Shown here: one piece after another, positions 36,297 to 46,238 of the stretch | How positions within the stretch are numbered: position 1 is the stretch's first letter | How the letters are laid out: each line of letters starts with the position of its first letter | Origin: an uncultured Pelagibacteraceae bacterium | Lineage (GTDB): Bacteria > Pseudomonadota > Alphaproteobacteria > Pelagibacterales > Pelagibacteraceae | Direction of reading: 5' to 3' | DNA length: 62,349 bases | Assembly: GCA_902561015.1 (NCBI GenBank) | Contig: CACENB010000004.1 | Span: 1 to 62,349, forward strand | Notes under the pieces: generated by a model | The model's database searches: none | What the model saw: the letters and a program-made list of their open reading frames with translations, nothing else | Told to the model about the DNA's origin: nothing | Program-made: the position numbers and the translations under genes

Positions 36297-37343
36297 TTAA
36301 CTAAATATATCAATAATTTCATCAATTATTGACTTACTATTATATGAAACTGACCATTTTGGATAATCTTTTTTGAACTTTGACAAATCAGAAATATACC
36401 AAATGTGATCACCTACTCTATTTTTTTTTAAATATTTTTTCTTAATTTCTAAGTTTAATCTTTTTTCTATATGACTAATAGCTTCTATTACTGAGCAGTT
36501 AGAATATTTTCCACCACCAATATTATAAACTTCACCAGGTTTTGGTTTTTTAATAAATTCCCAAAAAGCGTTAATTAAATCATAACTATGTAGATTATCT
36601 CTAACCTGTTTGCCTTTATAACCAATGATATTGTAAGATTTGTTTTTTAAGCATGACTTAACTAAAAAAGATAAGAAACCATGTAATCCAGCACCAGAGT
36701 GATTTGGTCCAGTCAAACATCCAGCTCTAAAAACTCCAATTTTCAAACCATAATTTTTCCCATACTCTTGTGCAAGAATATCAGCGTATGTTTTTGAAAC
36801 ACCAAAAAAACTATGTATTGAATTATCGATATTAAAACTTTCATTTATACCTTTTCTTAAGAAAGATTTTGACAACGGTTCATATCTAGTCTTTTTTTCA
36901 ACCAATTTGATTCTATTTGGGTTATCTCCATAAACTTTATTAGTAGACAAATGAATAACTTTTGCATTAGGGCAATACTTATGTGTATATTCAAAAATAT
37001 TCAAGGAACCTAATGCATTGATTTCAAAATCTAAAAAAATATTGTCTTTAGCAAAATCATGAGATGGTTGAGCTGCTGCATGAATAATTATCGAAATATC
37101 TTTATTGAACTTTTCAAAAATATTTCGTATTTTTTTTTTATCTCTAATATCAAAATCATACTGAGTATACTTTTTATATTTGTTTAGTCTTTTTTGAATC
37201 CATTTAGTATCTCCATCTTTTCCAAAAAAATCTTTTCTAAGGTTGTTATCTATTCCTATTACATCAAAACCTTTTTTTAGAAAAAAAAAAGCAGACTCTG
37301 ATCCAACTAAACCGTTAGAGCCTGTAATTAAAACCATTGACAT
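36297..37343 (-). CDS. NAD-dependent epimerase/dehydratase (nucleotide-sugar SDR) with Phe for the catalytic Tyr
   Basis: 348 residues of the extended SDR fold. VLITGSNGLVGSE is the NAD-binding turn (7-14), HLSTNKVYGD follows, and the active-site motif reads FFGVSK, so Phe180 stands where the family's catalytic Tyr of Y-x-x-x-K is expected (Lys184 is kept). FRAGCLTGPNHSGAGLHGFL and NIGGG are the substrate-binding blocks, closest in style to CDP-paratose/nucleotide-sugar 2-epimerase-like proteins. I recall related proteins with the same S-(L/F)-F-G-x-S-K motif, so this is probably a subfamily trait, not damage. The start overlaps the next SDR's stop by one base. Confidence 0.82.
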   Translation of the reverse strand: MSMVLITGSNGLVGSESAFFFLKKGFDVIGIDNNLRKDFFGKDGDTKWIQKRLNKYKKYTQYDFDIRDKKKIRNIFEKFNKDISIIIHAAAQPSHDFAKDNIFLDFEINALGSLNIFEYTHKYCPNAKVIHLSTNKVYGDNPNRIKLVEKKTRYEPLSKSFLRKGINESFNIDNSIHSFFGVSKTYADILAQEYGKNYGLKIGVFRAGCLTGPNHSGAGLHGFLSFLVKSCLKNKSYNIIGYKGKQVRDNLHSYDLINAFWEFIKKPKPGEVYNIGGGKYSNCSVIEAISHIEKRLNLEIKKKYLKKNRVGDHIWYISDLSKFKKDYPKWSVSYNSKSIIDEIIDIFS

Positions 37344-38383
37344 TATATGAGCTTTTTTAAGGCTTTTTTATTTTTAATCAAGCTTTGAAACGTTTCATCT
37401 ATAATAGTATTTAATTTTTTACTAACTCTCCATTTATATTTTGAATAAATTTTTTTATTATCAGTTACAAAATAACGTAAATCATAATTAGAAGTTTTAT
37501 TTTTCTTTTTGAACTTTAACTTATTTCTTGTAATATTTTCACAGTACTTAGTTAATTCTTTTAATGAAACTGCATTATTTGGTCCGCCACCAATATTAAA
37601 TATTTGATTATTTATCTTGGAAATTTTGGAAATTTGTTCTCTTATTAGTGAACATAAATCATTTATATCTAGTATATCTCTTACTTGGTTTCCATAACCA
37701 CCATAACCCTGATATATTATAGGGATTTTGTTTATGTGTCTCCAAAGCCACATACTTACAAATCCTTGATCTTGTCTACCAAACTGACCATAACCTGATA
37801 CAACACCAAATCTATTGATAAGATATTTAATATTATAAAGATATGAATATTCTTTTATTAATTTCTCTGAACTTAATTTAGTAAAACCATAAAATGAAAT
37901 AGGTGATTCTTTCGAAAATTTCTCATTAATTTTTATTATCTTTTTTAATTTAGTTTTAAAATTTATATTCGTAAATAAATTGTTAATTTTATTAATTGAA
38001 TATACCCGTGATGTTGAAAGATAAATAATCTTAGATTTATTAATTCTTGCAATTTCTAATAAATTTAATGTAGACCTCAAATTTGAATCAAAAACTAATT
38101 TGGGGTTTTTCTTTGATAATTCCACAGAAGGCTCCGCACAACAATCAATGATAAGATTAATTTTTTTTTTTATGCTTTTTAATTTATTTAAACAATTATT
38201 TGTCGATAAATTTAATTTAAAATTCTTAATATTATAATCTTTCAATCTTTTATGGTTTAAATATGATGTATTTCTTGATAAATTATCAACTGTGATAACA
38301 ACAGAATTTTTGATTCTTTGCTTTAAATAAATTGCTAGACTGGATCCTATAAATCCGCATCCACCTGGAATTAATATAAGCAT
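37343..38383 (-). CDS. NAD-dependent epimerase/dehydratase (nucleotide-sugar SDR)
   Basis: 346 residues, extended SDR. IPGGCGFIGSSLA is the dinucleotide-binding loop, CCAEPSVE follows the fourth strand, STSRVYS is next, and the active-site pair is Tyr165/Lys169 in YGFTK. RFGVVSGYGQFGRQDQGFV and QVRDILDINDL are the substrate-binding blocks, and NIGGG follows as in its neighbour. It is probably a 2-epimerase or 4,6-dehydratase-like enzyme acting on a CDP- or dTDP-sugar. It is paired with the SDR at 36297, with a TAATG overlap. Its start is only 10 bases from the divergent glycosyltransferase start. Confidence 0.82.
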   Translation of the reverse strand: MLILIPGGCGFIGSSLAIYLKQRIKNSVVITVDNLSRNTSYLNHKRLKDYNIKNFKLNLSTNNCLNKLKSIKKKINLIIDCCAEPSVELSKKNPKLVFDSNLRSTLNLLEIARINKSKIIYLSTSRVYSINKINNLFTNINFKTKLKKIIKINEKFSKESPISFYGFTKLSSEKLIKEYSYLYNIKYLINRFGVVSGYGQFGRQDQGFVSMWLWRHINKIPIIYQGYGGYGNQVRDILDINDLCSLIREQISKISKINNQIFNIGGGPNNAVSLKELTKYCENITRNKLKFKKKNKTSNYDLRYFVTDNKKIYSKYKWRVSKKLNTIIDETFQSLIKNKKALKKLI

Positions 38384-38393
38384 ATTTAATTAT

Positions 38394-39101
38394 ATGGATT
38401 TAACAATTATAATACCAGTTAAAAATGAGGAGAACAATATTTCTAATATCGTTGAGTCTATAAATTCGAAAATTAAAGTTGGATATGAAATATTATTTAT
38501 AGATGATTTTAGCGTAGACGGTACAGTGAACGTAATCAAAAATTTTCAAAAAGAAAATAATAAAATAAAGTTAATTAAAAATAAAGTTAAAGGATTAGGA
38601 GAGTCTGTAAGAAATGGTATAATGCACTCAAATGGAAAATACCTATCGATCTTAATGTGTGATGGCTCAGATGATTTAGAAGATTTAAATCGTTATTATT
38701 CAACAATAAAGGATAACGATTTAGATGCTGTATTTGGTTCTAGATTTCTTCAGAAATCTAAAATTTATGATTACCCGAAATTTAAGTTAATTTTGAATAG
38801 AATTTTTAATTATTTTGTAAGTTTAGTTTACTTAAATATGTATAACGATTACACAAATGCTTTTAAAATTTACAAAAAAGATTCCCTTTTAAAAATTGAA
38901 CCGATTGTTTCTGAAAGTTTTAACGTATTTTTAGAATTACCATTAAAAATAATTAATAGAAAATTAAATTATGAAATTATTTCTATAAACTGGTATGGAA
39001 GAAAAGATGGAGTTTCAAAATTTAAATTTAAAGAATTAAGATCTAAATATCTCTTTACCTTAATCTATTGTTTGGCAGAAAAGATCCTGTTGCTTAGATA
39101 A
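38394..39101 (+). CDS. Glycosyltransferase family 2 (DPM1-like)
   Basis: 235 residues with a GT-A fold: LTIIIPVKNEENNI at the N-terminus, FIDDFSVDGT (first acidic motif), GLGESVRNGI, and MCDGSDD as the D-x-D-like metal site. The layout resembles dolichol/polyprenol-phosphate mannose synthases: one catalytic domain with a soluble end and no C-terminal membrane helices. It probably loads a sugar onto polyprenyl phosphate or a surface glycan. It diverges from the SDR pair and overlaps the membrane-protein gene tail to tail by 37 bases. Confidence 0.88.
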   Translation: MDLTIIIPVKNEENNISNIVESINSKIKVGYEILFIDDFSVDGTVNVIKNFQKENNKIKLIKNKVKGLGESVRNGIMHSNGKYLSILMCDGSDDLEDLNRYYSTIKDNDLDAVFGSRFLQKSKIYDYPKFKLILNRIFNYFVSLVYLNMYNDYTNAFKIYKKDSLLKIEPIVSESFNVFLELPLKIINRKLNYEIISINWYGRKDGVSKFKFKELRSKYLFTLIYCLAEKILLLR

Positions 39102-41047
39102 GGGTAATATATATTAAAAAATACATTAACAAAAACAATAAACGATAGTAACCAAGCCCCCATAGAATATCTTGGATCACCTAAGAAAAATAAAAAAGAA
39201 AAATGCATAAATATGAGAGAAAAAGATAAAATCTTAATCTTAATATCTAGTCTAAAATTAAAAATGAAGAATAAATTTAATAAAATTATAAAAAACCATA
39301 TCTCATAAATTTTAATATAATGTTTTAGGTGTTTAAAAATACCCATATTTTCACTAATATTTAAAGATTTGATGAGGCTTATGTAATCATCAAATGTAAT
39401 ATGTAAGCTATTATCTATATTCTGATTTTCTATCAAAAGAATAATTTCATTGGAATAAATGTAATTATGTAATGGAATAAGAAATATAAAAGATCCTCCT
39501 AAAAATAAAAAAAAAATATTTTTACCAAAATCTAAAATGTCGTCTTTTTTAATAAATATATATATAGTATAAAATGTTAAAAAAGGAGTAATAAAGGCCA
39601 AATAGTTAGGTCTTAATCCAATTGTTAAAAAAGACAAAAAACCTATGAAGAATAAATTAACTTTTTTTTCGTTTTTTAAAAAAAGGTAAATTATTAAAGT
39701 TAAAAAAAAGTAACAAATTCCCTCACCATAACCATCTACTGTAAAATTTATGTAATTTATAATAGCAAAACCCAGTGACTCAAAAATAGGTAAGAAAATA
39801 AAAATAATTGTCAAAATTTGTGATAGTGAATCTTTCAAAAATAATGCAAAAAGTTTGTAAATAACGATAGGAAAAAAAGAAATTAAATAAATATTTCCAA
39901 GAACATTATCCCCAAAGAAAATTGAAAAAAAAGCATTTAAATATCTAGAAAGAGGCATATAATAAAAGACATCTTCTGCTCCTCTTAAACTTTCATATAT
40001 GTTTCCTAAAAAAAGATTATTCAATATTATTCTAGAAAAACCATAGTGTGCCATTCCATCCATTCCTCTATCAAAATAAAAGGTTTCTGAAAAAGCAGAG
40101 ATAGAATTGGGACTAAATTTTAAATATATAAATAAAACAAAATAAAAGGATATAGAAAAAAATAAAAATAATTTATTTATATTAAAAGAAAAGACCAGAA
40201 CTAAAGAAATTAACAAAACAGATAAAAAAGTATATATATAATAACTATTTTCGTATAGGATGTTTTTTTTAATATCAATTTCTAAATCTCGTTTATAATC
40301 TAAAAAAAAATAATCTGCTTTAGAGTCTATTTTAACACACTTGCGTGATTTATTTTCTAGTAGATCAAATTTATTATTTTTCTTAAAAATCAAGTTGCCA
40401 ATAAAACATAGATTAGAGTCTTGATTATCTATTGAGAAGTTCAACTTTATTAACGTAGGAAAAATAAGATTATTTTTATAATTTTTTTTTTGGGGATCTC
40501 CAAAATTTAAATTTGTATCATTTAATGCAGAAGGACCAAAATCCCAAAAATTCATATTTTTATGAATAAGTACAATTTTTCCTTCCTCAACTTTTGACCA
40601 CAGATTTTCAGATTGAAAAGCATAATCTTTGAAAAGTGTAGACTTCTTTCCATAACCAGGCTGAAAAATATTTTTAAATAATTTTTCTTCATTTTCTAAT
40701 TTCTTTAATCTTTTTTTTAAAATTTTTTCAAAATCTTCTGGAAAAGTCTTTTTTATATAATCAAAATCATTTGTAAATGAAGTAGGTAAAACAACGTGAT
40801 TAACTATTACATAATTTTTTGAAAAAAAATTTTGTAAAATAAATAAAAATAAAAAAAACAAAATATACAGAATCTTGCTATGGGAATCTTTTTGCGATAT
40901 TTTTGAAAAAAAGATAACTGTGCTTGATAAGCTGAGTAATATCAATTTTTCCCATGTATTAAATGGAGGTGATATGACCAATAAGATCAATAAAAAAGCA
41001 ATAATTTTTACTGTATATGTTTTAGAAAAATCAATCATTTGTTCCAA
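39065..41047 (-). CDS. Large polytopic membrane protein, GT-C-like
   Basis: 660 residues. Two N-terminal helices (about 12-55) and one at about 60-78 are followed by a soluble loop of roughly 190 residues. The C-terminal half has ten or so helices. DRGMDGMAHYGFSR and YMPLSRYLNA sit in a loop after a helix, where GT-C glycosyltransferases that use polyprenyl-phosphate sugars keep their acidic motif, so such a role is plausible. The family is not recognised with certainty. The convergent glycosyltransferase (38394) of the donor-charging type is a logical partner. The start at 41047 has no obvious ribosome-binding site. Confidence 0.6.
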   Translation of the reverse strand: MEQMIDFSKTYTVKIIAFLLILLVISPPFNTWEKLILLSLSSTVIFFSKISQKDSHSKILYILFFLFLFILQNFFSKNYVIVNHVVLPTSFTNDFDYIKKTFPEDFEKILKKRLKKLENEEKLFKNIFQPGYGKKSTLFKDYAFQSENLWSKVEEGKIVLIHKNMNFWDFGPSALNDTNLNFGDPQKKNYKNNLIFPTLIKLNFSIDNQDSNLCFIGNLIFKKNNKFDLLENKSRKCVKIDSKADYFFLDYKRDLEIDIKKNILYENSYYIYTFLSVLLISLVLVFSFNINKLFLFFSISFYFVLFIYLKFSPNSISAFSETFYFDRGMDGMAHYGFSRIILNNLFLGNIYESLRGAEDVFYYMPLSRYLNAFFSIFFGDNVLGNIYLISFFPIVIYKLFALFLKDSLSQILTIIFIFLPIFESLGFAIINYINFTVDGYGEGICYFFLTLIIYLFLKNEKKVNLFFIGFLSFLTIGLRPNYLAFITPFLTFYTIYIFIKKDDILDFGKNIFFLFLGGSFIFLIPLHNYIYSNEIILLIENQNIDNSLHITFDDYISLIKSLNISENMGIFKHLKHYIKIYEIWFFIILLNLFFIFNFRLDIKIKILSFSLIFMHFSFLFFLGDPRYSMGAWLLSFIVFVNVFFNIYYPYLSNRIFSAKQ

Positions 41048-41111
41048 TTATTCAATACCTGCGAAATTTAAGAATATTGAAAATAATTAACTTATAAAGT
41101 AAACATTGACT

Positions 41112-42365
41112 ATGAAAAACAAGTATTCAATCTTTTCTTTAATAAAAAATGCTTTTTCTTACCACGAAAACTGGCAAAAAGCATGGGGTGATCCAAAGCC
41201 AAAAAAAGAATATGATATCATTATAATTGGTGGTGGAGGTCATGGATTAGCTACGGCTTATTATCTTGCAAAAAAACATGATATTAAAAACATAGCTGTA
41301 GTAGAAAAAGGCTGGATTGGTGGAGGTAACACTGGAAGAAATACTACTATAATAAGATCAAACTATTTATGGGATGCAAGTGCAGGTCTATATGATCATG
41401 CTCTTAAAATTTGGGAAGGATTATCTCAAGAATTAAATTATAACGTTATGTTTAGTCAAAGAGGAGTAATGAACCTTGCGCATAATTTGCAAGATGTTAG
41501 AGATTTAAAAAGAAGAACTCATGCAAATAGATTAAATGGTATTGATGCAGTTTATTTAAATACTGAGGAAGTTAAAAAATTTTGTCCAATCATAAATACA
41601 TCACAGGATATTCGTTATCCAGTTTTAGGTGGAACCCTTCAGAGAAGAGCTGGTACAGCTAGGCATGATGCTGTTGCTTGGGGTTATGCAAGAGGTGCTG
41701 ATGAAATGGGTGTTGATATTATTCAAAATTGTGAAGTAAAAGGAATAAAAAGAAATGGTGACACAGTTGAAGGAATTGAAACAACTAAAGGATTTATCAA
41801 AACAAAAAAAATTGGAGTAGTAGCAGCTGGTCACTCCAGTGTAATAGCGAATATGGCTGGATTGAAATTACCTTTGGAAAGTAAACCACTTCAAGCTTTA
41901 GTGTCTGAGCCAGTAAAACCAATAATAGATACAGTTGTAATGTCTAACGCTGTTCATGCATATATTAGCCAATCTGATAAGGGAGAATTGGTTATTGGAG
42001 CAGGAACTGATGATTATGTATCTTACTCTCAAAAAGGAAGTCATGATATTGTGGAAGGAACTTTAAGTGCAATTTTAGAACTATATCCAATATTTAGCAG
42101 AATGAGAATGCTTCGTCAGTGGGGTGGAATAGTTGATATATGCCCTGATGCAAGCCCAATTATAAGTAAAACATCAATTAAAGGTTTATATTTTAATTGT
42201 GGCTGGGGAACAGGAGGTTTCAAAGCAACACCTGGTTCTGGAGATTTATTTGCTCATACAATTGCAAATGATGAACCTCATAAATTAAACGCTGCCTTTA
42301 ATATAAATAGATTTGTAAGTGGTGATCTAGTTGATGAACACGGTGCGGCTGCAGTTGCACACTAA
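41112..42365 (+). CDS. soxB: Sarcosine oxidase beta subunit
   Basis: 417 residues from the ATG at 41112 (a TTG at 41106 in frame is less likely). [22 protein letters not shown] is the FAD-binding Rossmann loop. The N-terminal helix with HENWQKAWG and the [16 protein letters not shown] block, where a SoxB His/Arg region contacts the flavin, are typical. [14 protein letters not shown] closes the FAD domain. It is the catalytic subunit of the heterotetrameric enzyme that oxidises sarcosine to glycine. It is the first gene of soxBDAG and overlaps soxD by one base. Confidence 0.95.
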   Translation: MKNKYSIFSLIKNAFSYHENWQKAWGDPKPKKEYDIIIIGGGGHGLATAYYLAKKHDIKNIAVVEKGWIGGGNTGRNTTIIRSNYLWDASAGLYDHALKIWEGLSQELNYNVMFSQRGVMNLAHNLQDVRDLKRRTHANRLNGIDAVYLNTEEVKKFCPIINTSQDIRYPVLGGTLQRRAGTARHDAVAWGYARGADEMGVDIIQNCEVKGIKRNGDTVEGIETTKGFIKTKKIGVVAAGHSSVIANMAGLKLPLESKPLQALVSEPVKPIIDTVVMSNAVHAYISQSDKGELVIGAGTDDYVSYSQKGSHDIVEGTLSAILELYPIFSRMRMLRQWGGIVDICPDASPIISKTSIKGLYFNCGWGTGGFKATPGSGDLFAHTIANDEPHKLNAAFNINRFVSGDLVDEHGAAAVAH

Positions 42366-42640
42366 TGTTTTTAATTAATTGTCCTTTTTGTGGTGAGAGA
42401 GAACAAAGCGAATTTAAAGCAGGCGGCGAAGCTCATATAGTAAGACCAAAACAACCTACAGAACTAAGTGATGATGAATGGGCAGAGTATTTATTCATGA
42501 GAAAAAATATAAAAGGAATTCAGTTTGAGAGATGGAATCATGCTCATGGTTGTAGAAAATGGTTCAATATGGTTAGGGATACTTCAAACGACCAAATAAA
42601 AGCTATATACAAAATGGGTGAAAAACCACCGGTAAAATAA
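42365..42640 (+). CDS. soxD: Sarcosine oxidase delta subunit
   Basis: 91 residues. The zinc site is visible: CPFCGERE at 5-12, and a later HAHGCRKWF. The middle part matches the family's (E/R)-R-W-x-H-x-x-G-C-R-x-W pattern. It is a small zinc subunit of the heterotetramer. TAATG overlap with soxB; 1-base gap to soxA. Confidence 0.93.
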   Translation: MFLINCPFCGEREQSEFKAGGEAHIVRPKQPTELSDDEWAEYLFMRKNIKGIQFERWNHAHGCRKWFNMVRDTSNDQIKAIYKMGEKPPVK

Positions 42641-42641
42641 G

Positions 42642-45600
42642 ATGTCTAATAATTTAAGATTTAAAACAAGCAAACTTATTGATGAAACTTATCGAGTTTC
42701 TTTTAAGTTTAATAACAAAAAATATTTTGGTTTTAAAGGTGATACTCTAGCATCAGCTTTATTGGCTAATGGCATTCATCTTGTTGGAAGAAGTTTCAAA
42801 TATCATAGACCTCGAGGAATTATGACATCAGGTTCTGAAGAACCAAATGCAATTATTCAATTACATGATAATTCCTCAAGAACTGAACCAAATGTAAGAG
42901 CTACAGAGGTTGAAATTTATGAAGGTTTAGTTGCATCTAGTCAAAATTGTTGGCCTAGCGTTAATTTTGATATTGGGGGAATTAATAATCTATTATCCCC
43001 TATCTTGCCCGCAGGTTTTTATTATAAAACTTTTATGTGGCCTGCAAGTTTCTGGGAAAAATATGAATATTTTATCAGAAAATCTGCAGGTTTAGGTAAA
43101 TCACCTAAAGTACCTGATCCAGACATATATGAACATAAATATATTCATTGTGATGTTTTGGTTATCGGAGCAGGTATATCAGGAATAATGGCAGCTAAGA
43201 TGGCTGCTAAAAATGGTTTTAAGACGCTTTTAGTTGATGAAAAATCTTATTTGGGTGGATCCTCTATTTATGATAATTCAGAATTTTCAAAGATTAATAA
43301 TCAAATAACAAGTTCATGGTTAGAAAAAGAAATCAACGAAATATCTAAATTAGAAAATTTAGAAATAAAAACAAGAACTAGCGTCGCAGCATTTCATGGA
43401 TACAATTTTTTATTGGCTTGTGAAAATCTCACTGATCATTTACCGATTAATCAAAGAGAAAATAAAGTAAGACAAAGATTATTAAAAATTAGAGCTAAAA
43501 AAGTAATCTCAGCTACTGGCTCTATAGAGAGACCTTTAATATTTGATAATAATGATCGTCCAGGGATATTGTTATCTTCAGCAATTAAAAAATATATTGA
43601 TTTATATGGTGTGGCTTGTGGTGAAAATAATATCCTTTTTACCAATAACGATACAGCATATGAAACAGCCATGAGTTTAATTCAAAGAGGAATTAAAGTT
43701 AATGCAATAATTGATAATAGAGAACAAATTGACTCTAAAATTTCATACGAAGTTGAAAAAAATAATATCAAAATTTATAAAGGTTATACTGTTGTTGATA
43801 CCTACGGATATAGAAGAATAAATAAGATATCCATCATGAAACTTTCAAAAGATGGTCAAACAGTTGTTGGTGACAAAACTAAGTTGAATTGTGATTGTTT
43901 AGGTGTATCTGGCGGTTGGACCCCAGCAGTGCATTTGTTTACACAATCGGGAGGTAAATTAAAATTTAGAGAAGAAGACCAAGTATTTATACCTAATATT
44001 TATCCTTCAGATCAAATAAGTATTGGATCTTGTAATGGAGATTTTGGTTTAGAGGAAATAATAAAGAATACCTTGTCTTCTATTAAAAAGTTTCTTGATA
44101 TTGATAATTCTGAGTACAAAACTGTTGAAACAATCTCAGGTTTAAATCAATCAAAGAGAAATATTTGGTTATTACCATCTGATAAATCCATAGGGAAAAC
44201 AAAATCTTTTGTTGATTATCAAAACGATGCAACTGCAAAAGATATTAAATTAGCTTTAAGAGAAGGTTTTAGATCTATAGAACATGTAAAAAGATACACT
44301 ACTACTGGTATGGGAACTGATCAGGGTAAACTTGGTAATATGCATGCTCTTGGAATTATCTCAGAAACAGCGGGAACTAAAATGGGTGAACACGGAACTA
44401 CAACTTTTAGACCTCCTTATACACCTCTGACTTTTGGAACTATTGTTGGAAGAAATGTAGGAGAATTTTTTGATATATTTAGACGTACTCCAATACATGA
44501 TTGGCATGTTGTCAACAACGCTGAATTTGAAAACGTTGGTCAATGGAAAAGAGCTTGGTACTATCCAAAGGATAATGAAAATATGCATCAAGCAGTACAA
44601 AGAGAAAGTAAAGCTGCGAGAGACTCAGCGGGTATTCTAGATGCATCTACATTAGGAAAGATTGATATTCAAGGTACTGATGCCTCAGAATTTTTAAATC
44701 GTGTTTATACTAACGCTTGGTCAAAACTAGCTGTAGGTAAATGTCGTTATGGTTTAATGTTAAATGAAGATGGAATGGTTTATGATGATGGCGTTACAAC
44801 TAGATTGGGTGAAAATCATTATATCATGACCACTACTACTGGCGGTGCAGCTAACGTGTTAGGAAAACTTGAAGATTATCTTCAGACAGAATGGCCTGAA
44901 TTAGATGTCTATTTATCATCTGTAACTGATCATTTTGCTACAATAAGTGTTTGTGGACCTAATAGTAAAAAAATTGTTTCAAAAGTTATTCCTGATTTAG
45001 ATCTTTCTGATGAAAAGTTTCCACATATGTCATTCAAAAATGCAAATATAGACAACATTAAATGTCGAGTAATGAGAATTAGTTTTACTGGGGAACATAG
45101 TTATGAAATTAATATCCAAGCAAACTATGGTAAGTCTGTTTGGGAAAAATGTATGGAAGCAGGTAAAGATTTTAATATTACTCCCTATGGAACTGAAACG
45201 ATGCACTTATTAAGAGCAGAAAAAGGTTTTATAATAGTTGGTCAAGACACTGATGCAACACTAACACCAATTGATTTACAGATGGATTGGATAGTAAGCA
45301 AAAAGAAATATGATTTTATTGGAAAAAGATCATTATATAGATCTGATACCATTAGAGAAGATAGAAAACAATTAGTTGGTTTATTGACAGAAAATCCTGA
45401 GATAGTTTTGGAAGAAGGCGCACAGATAGTTGCTGATATAAAAAAATCTCCTATTGAAATGCTTGGCCATGTAACCTCAAGTTATTACAGCCCAAATTTA
45501 AAAAAGTCGATCGCGTTAGGTGTTGTAAAAGGTGGAAAAAACATGTTGGGGCAAAAATTGATCATACCAATGGAAAATAAGAATATTAATGTAACTGTAG

Positions 45601-45653
45601 CTGATCCAGTTTTTTTAGATAAAGAAGGTGAAAGATTAAATGCTAAATTATAA
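42642..45653 (+). CDS. soxA: Sarcosine oxidase alpha subunit
   Basis: 1003 residues, the largest protein here. In order: an N-terminal ferredoxin-like fold without Fe-S cysteines (GDTLASALLANG, FKYHRPRGIMTSGSEEPNA), an NAD/FAD-type dinucleotide domain (DVLVIGAGISGIMAA near 170), and a C-terminal GcvT-like folate domain (about 620-990, with WKRAWYYP, VGKCRYGLMLNEDG and AEKGFIIVGQDTD). The last domain passes the methyl carbon to tetrahydrofolate as 5,10-methylene-THF. Length and order match typical SoxA. It overlaps soxG by 14 bases. Confidence 0.95.
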   Translation: MSNNLRFKTSKLIDETYRVSFKFNNKKYFGFKGDTLASALLANGIHLVGRSFKYHRPRGIMTSGSEEPNAIIQLHDNSSRTEPNVRATEVEIYEGLVASSQNCWPSVNFDIGGINNLLSPILPAGFYYKTFMWPASFWEKYEYFIRKSAGLGKSPKVPDPDIYEHKYIHCDVLVIGAGISGIMAAKMAAKNGFKTLLVDEKSYLGGSSIYDNSEFSKINNQITSSWLEKEINEISKLENLEIKTRTSVAAFHGYNFLLACENLTDHLPINQRENKVRQRLLKIRAKKVISATGSIERPLIFDNNDRPGILLSSAIKKYIDLYGVACGENNILFTNNDTAYETAMSLIQRGIKVNAIIDNREQIDSKISYEVEKNNIKIYKGYTVVDTYGYRRINKISIMKLSKDGQTVVGDKTKLNCDCLGVSGGWTPAVHLFTQSGGKLKFREEDQVFIPNIYPSDQISIGSCNGDFGLEEIIKNTLSSIKKFLDIDNSEYKTVETISGLNQSKRNIWLLPSDKSIGKTKSFVDYQNDATAKDIKLALREGFRSIEHVKRYTTTGMGTDQGKLGNMHALGIISETAGTKMGEHGTTTFRPPYTPLTFGTIVGRNVGEFFDIFRRTPIHDWHVVNNAEFENVGQWKRAWYYPKDNENMHQAVQRESKAARDSAGILDASTLGKIDIQGTDASEFLNRVYTNAWSKLAVGKCRYGLMLNEDGMVYDDGVTTRLGENHYIMTTTTGGAANVLGKLEDYLQTEWPELDVYLSSVTDHFATISVCGPNSKKIVSKVIPDLDLSDEKFPHMSFKNANIDNIKCRVMRISFTGEHSYEINIQANYGKSVWEKCMEAGKDFNITPYGTETMHLLRAEKGFIIVGQDTDATLTPIDLQMDWIVSKKKYDFIGKRSLYRSDTIREDRKQLVGLLTENPEIVLEEGAQIVADIKKSPIEMLGHVTSSYYSPNLKKSIALGVVKGGKNMLGQKLIIPMENKNINVTVADPVFLDKEGERLNAKL

Positions 45654-46203
45654 TCATACAATAAAAGAGGAAAAATTATATCAAGGACTACAAATGAAAG
45701 AGGTTAAACCTGTTATGAAATTGATAGTAAGAGGTAAAAAAAGAGAATTTTTATCAGCTGTTGGTAAATCTTTAAATATGGTTTTGCCTACAAAAGCAAA
45801 TACTTCCACTCAAAGTGAAAAATTGACTGCTCTATGGTTGAGTCCTGATGAATGGATGATTTTTTCAAATGGTGTTGTTAAAGAAAATGCAAATTCTTAT
45901 GAAACTGAAACACTTTTGAATAAAAACATATCTAAATTAAATTTAGGAGCTGTGGTAGATGTCACAGATCAATTCGTGAGGATTAATCTCAAAGGGGATA
46001 AGATATATGATTTGTTTCAAACAGGCTCTCCTTTTAATTTTAATGATTTTAAGGGTAAAATTGGCTCAGTGACCCAAACAATTCTCGCAAAAATAGATGT
46101 AATCATTCATAATCAAAATAAAAATGAAGTGAATTTGTTTGTAAGACGCTCATTTTCTGAGCATTTATTCGCATGGATGAATGATAGTGCGTCAAGATTA
46201 TAG
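45640..46203 (+). CDS. soxG: Sarcosine oxidase gamma subunit
   Basis: 187 residues. Recognised by position at the end of soxBDA and by the GcvT-like block LWLSPDEWMIFS, DVTDQFVRINLKG and the FVRRSFSEHLFAWM end common to SoxG. It stabilises the heterotetramer next to SoxA. The start lies 14 bases inside soxA. The gene closes the operon before a 35-base gap to the binding-protein gene. Confidence 0.9.
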   Translation: MLNYNHTIKEEKLYQGLQMKEVKPVMKLIVRGKKREFLSAVGKSLNMVLPTKANTSTQSEKLTALWLSPDEWMIFSNGVVKENANSYETETLLNKNISKLNLGAVVDVTDQFVRINLKGDKIYDLFQTGSPFNFNDFKGKIGSVTQTILAKIDVIIHNQNKNEVNLFVRRSFSEHLFAWMNDSASRL

Positions 46204-46238
46204 TCACATTTAGATCTCAAATAAGTTAAATAAAAAAG

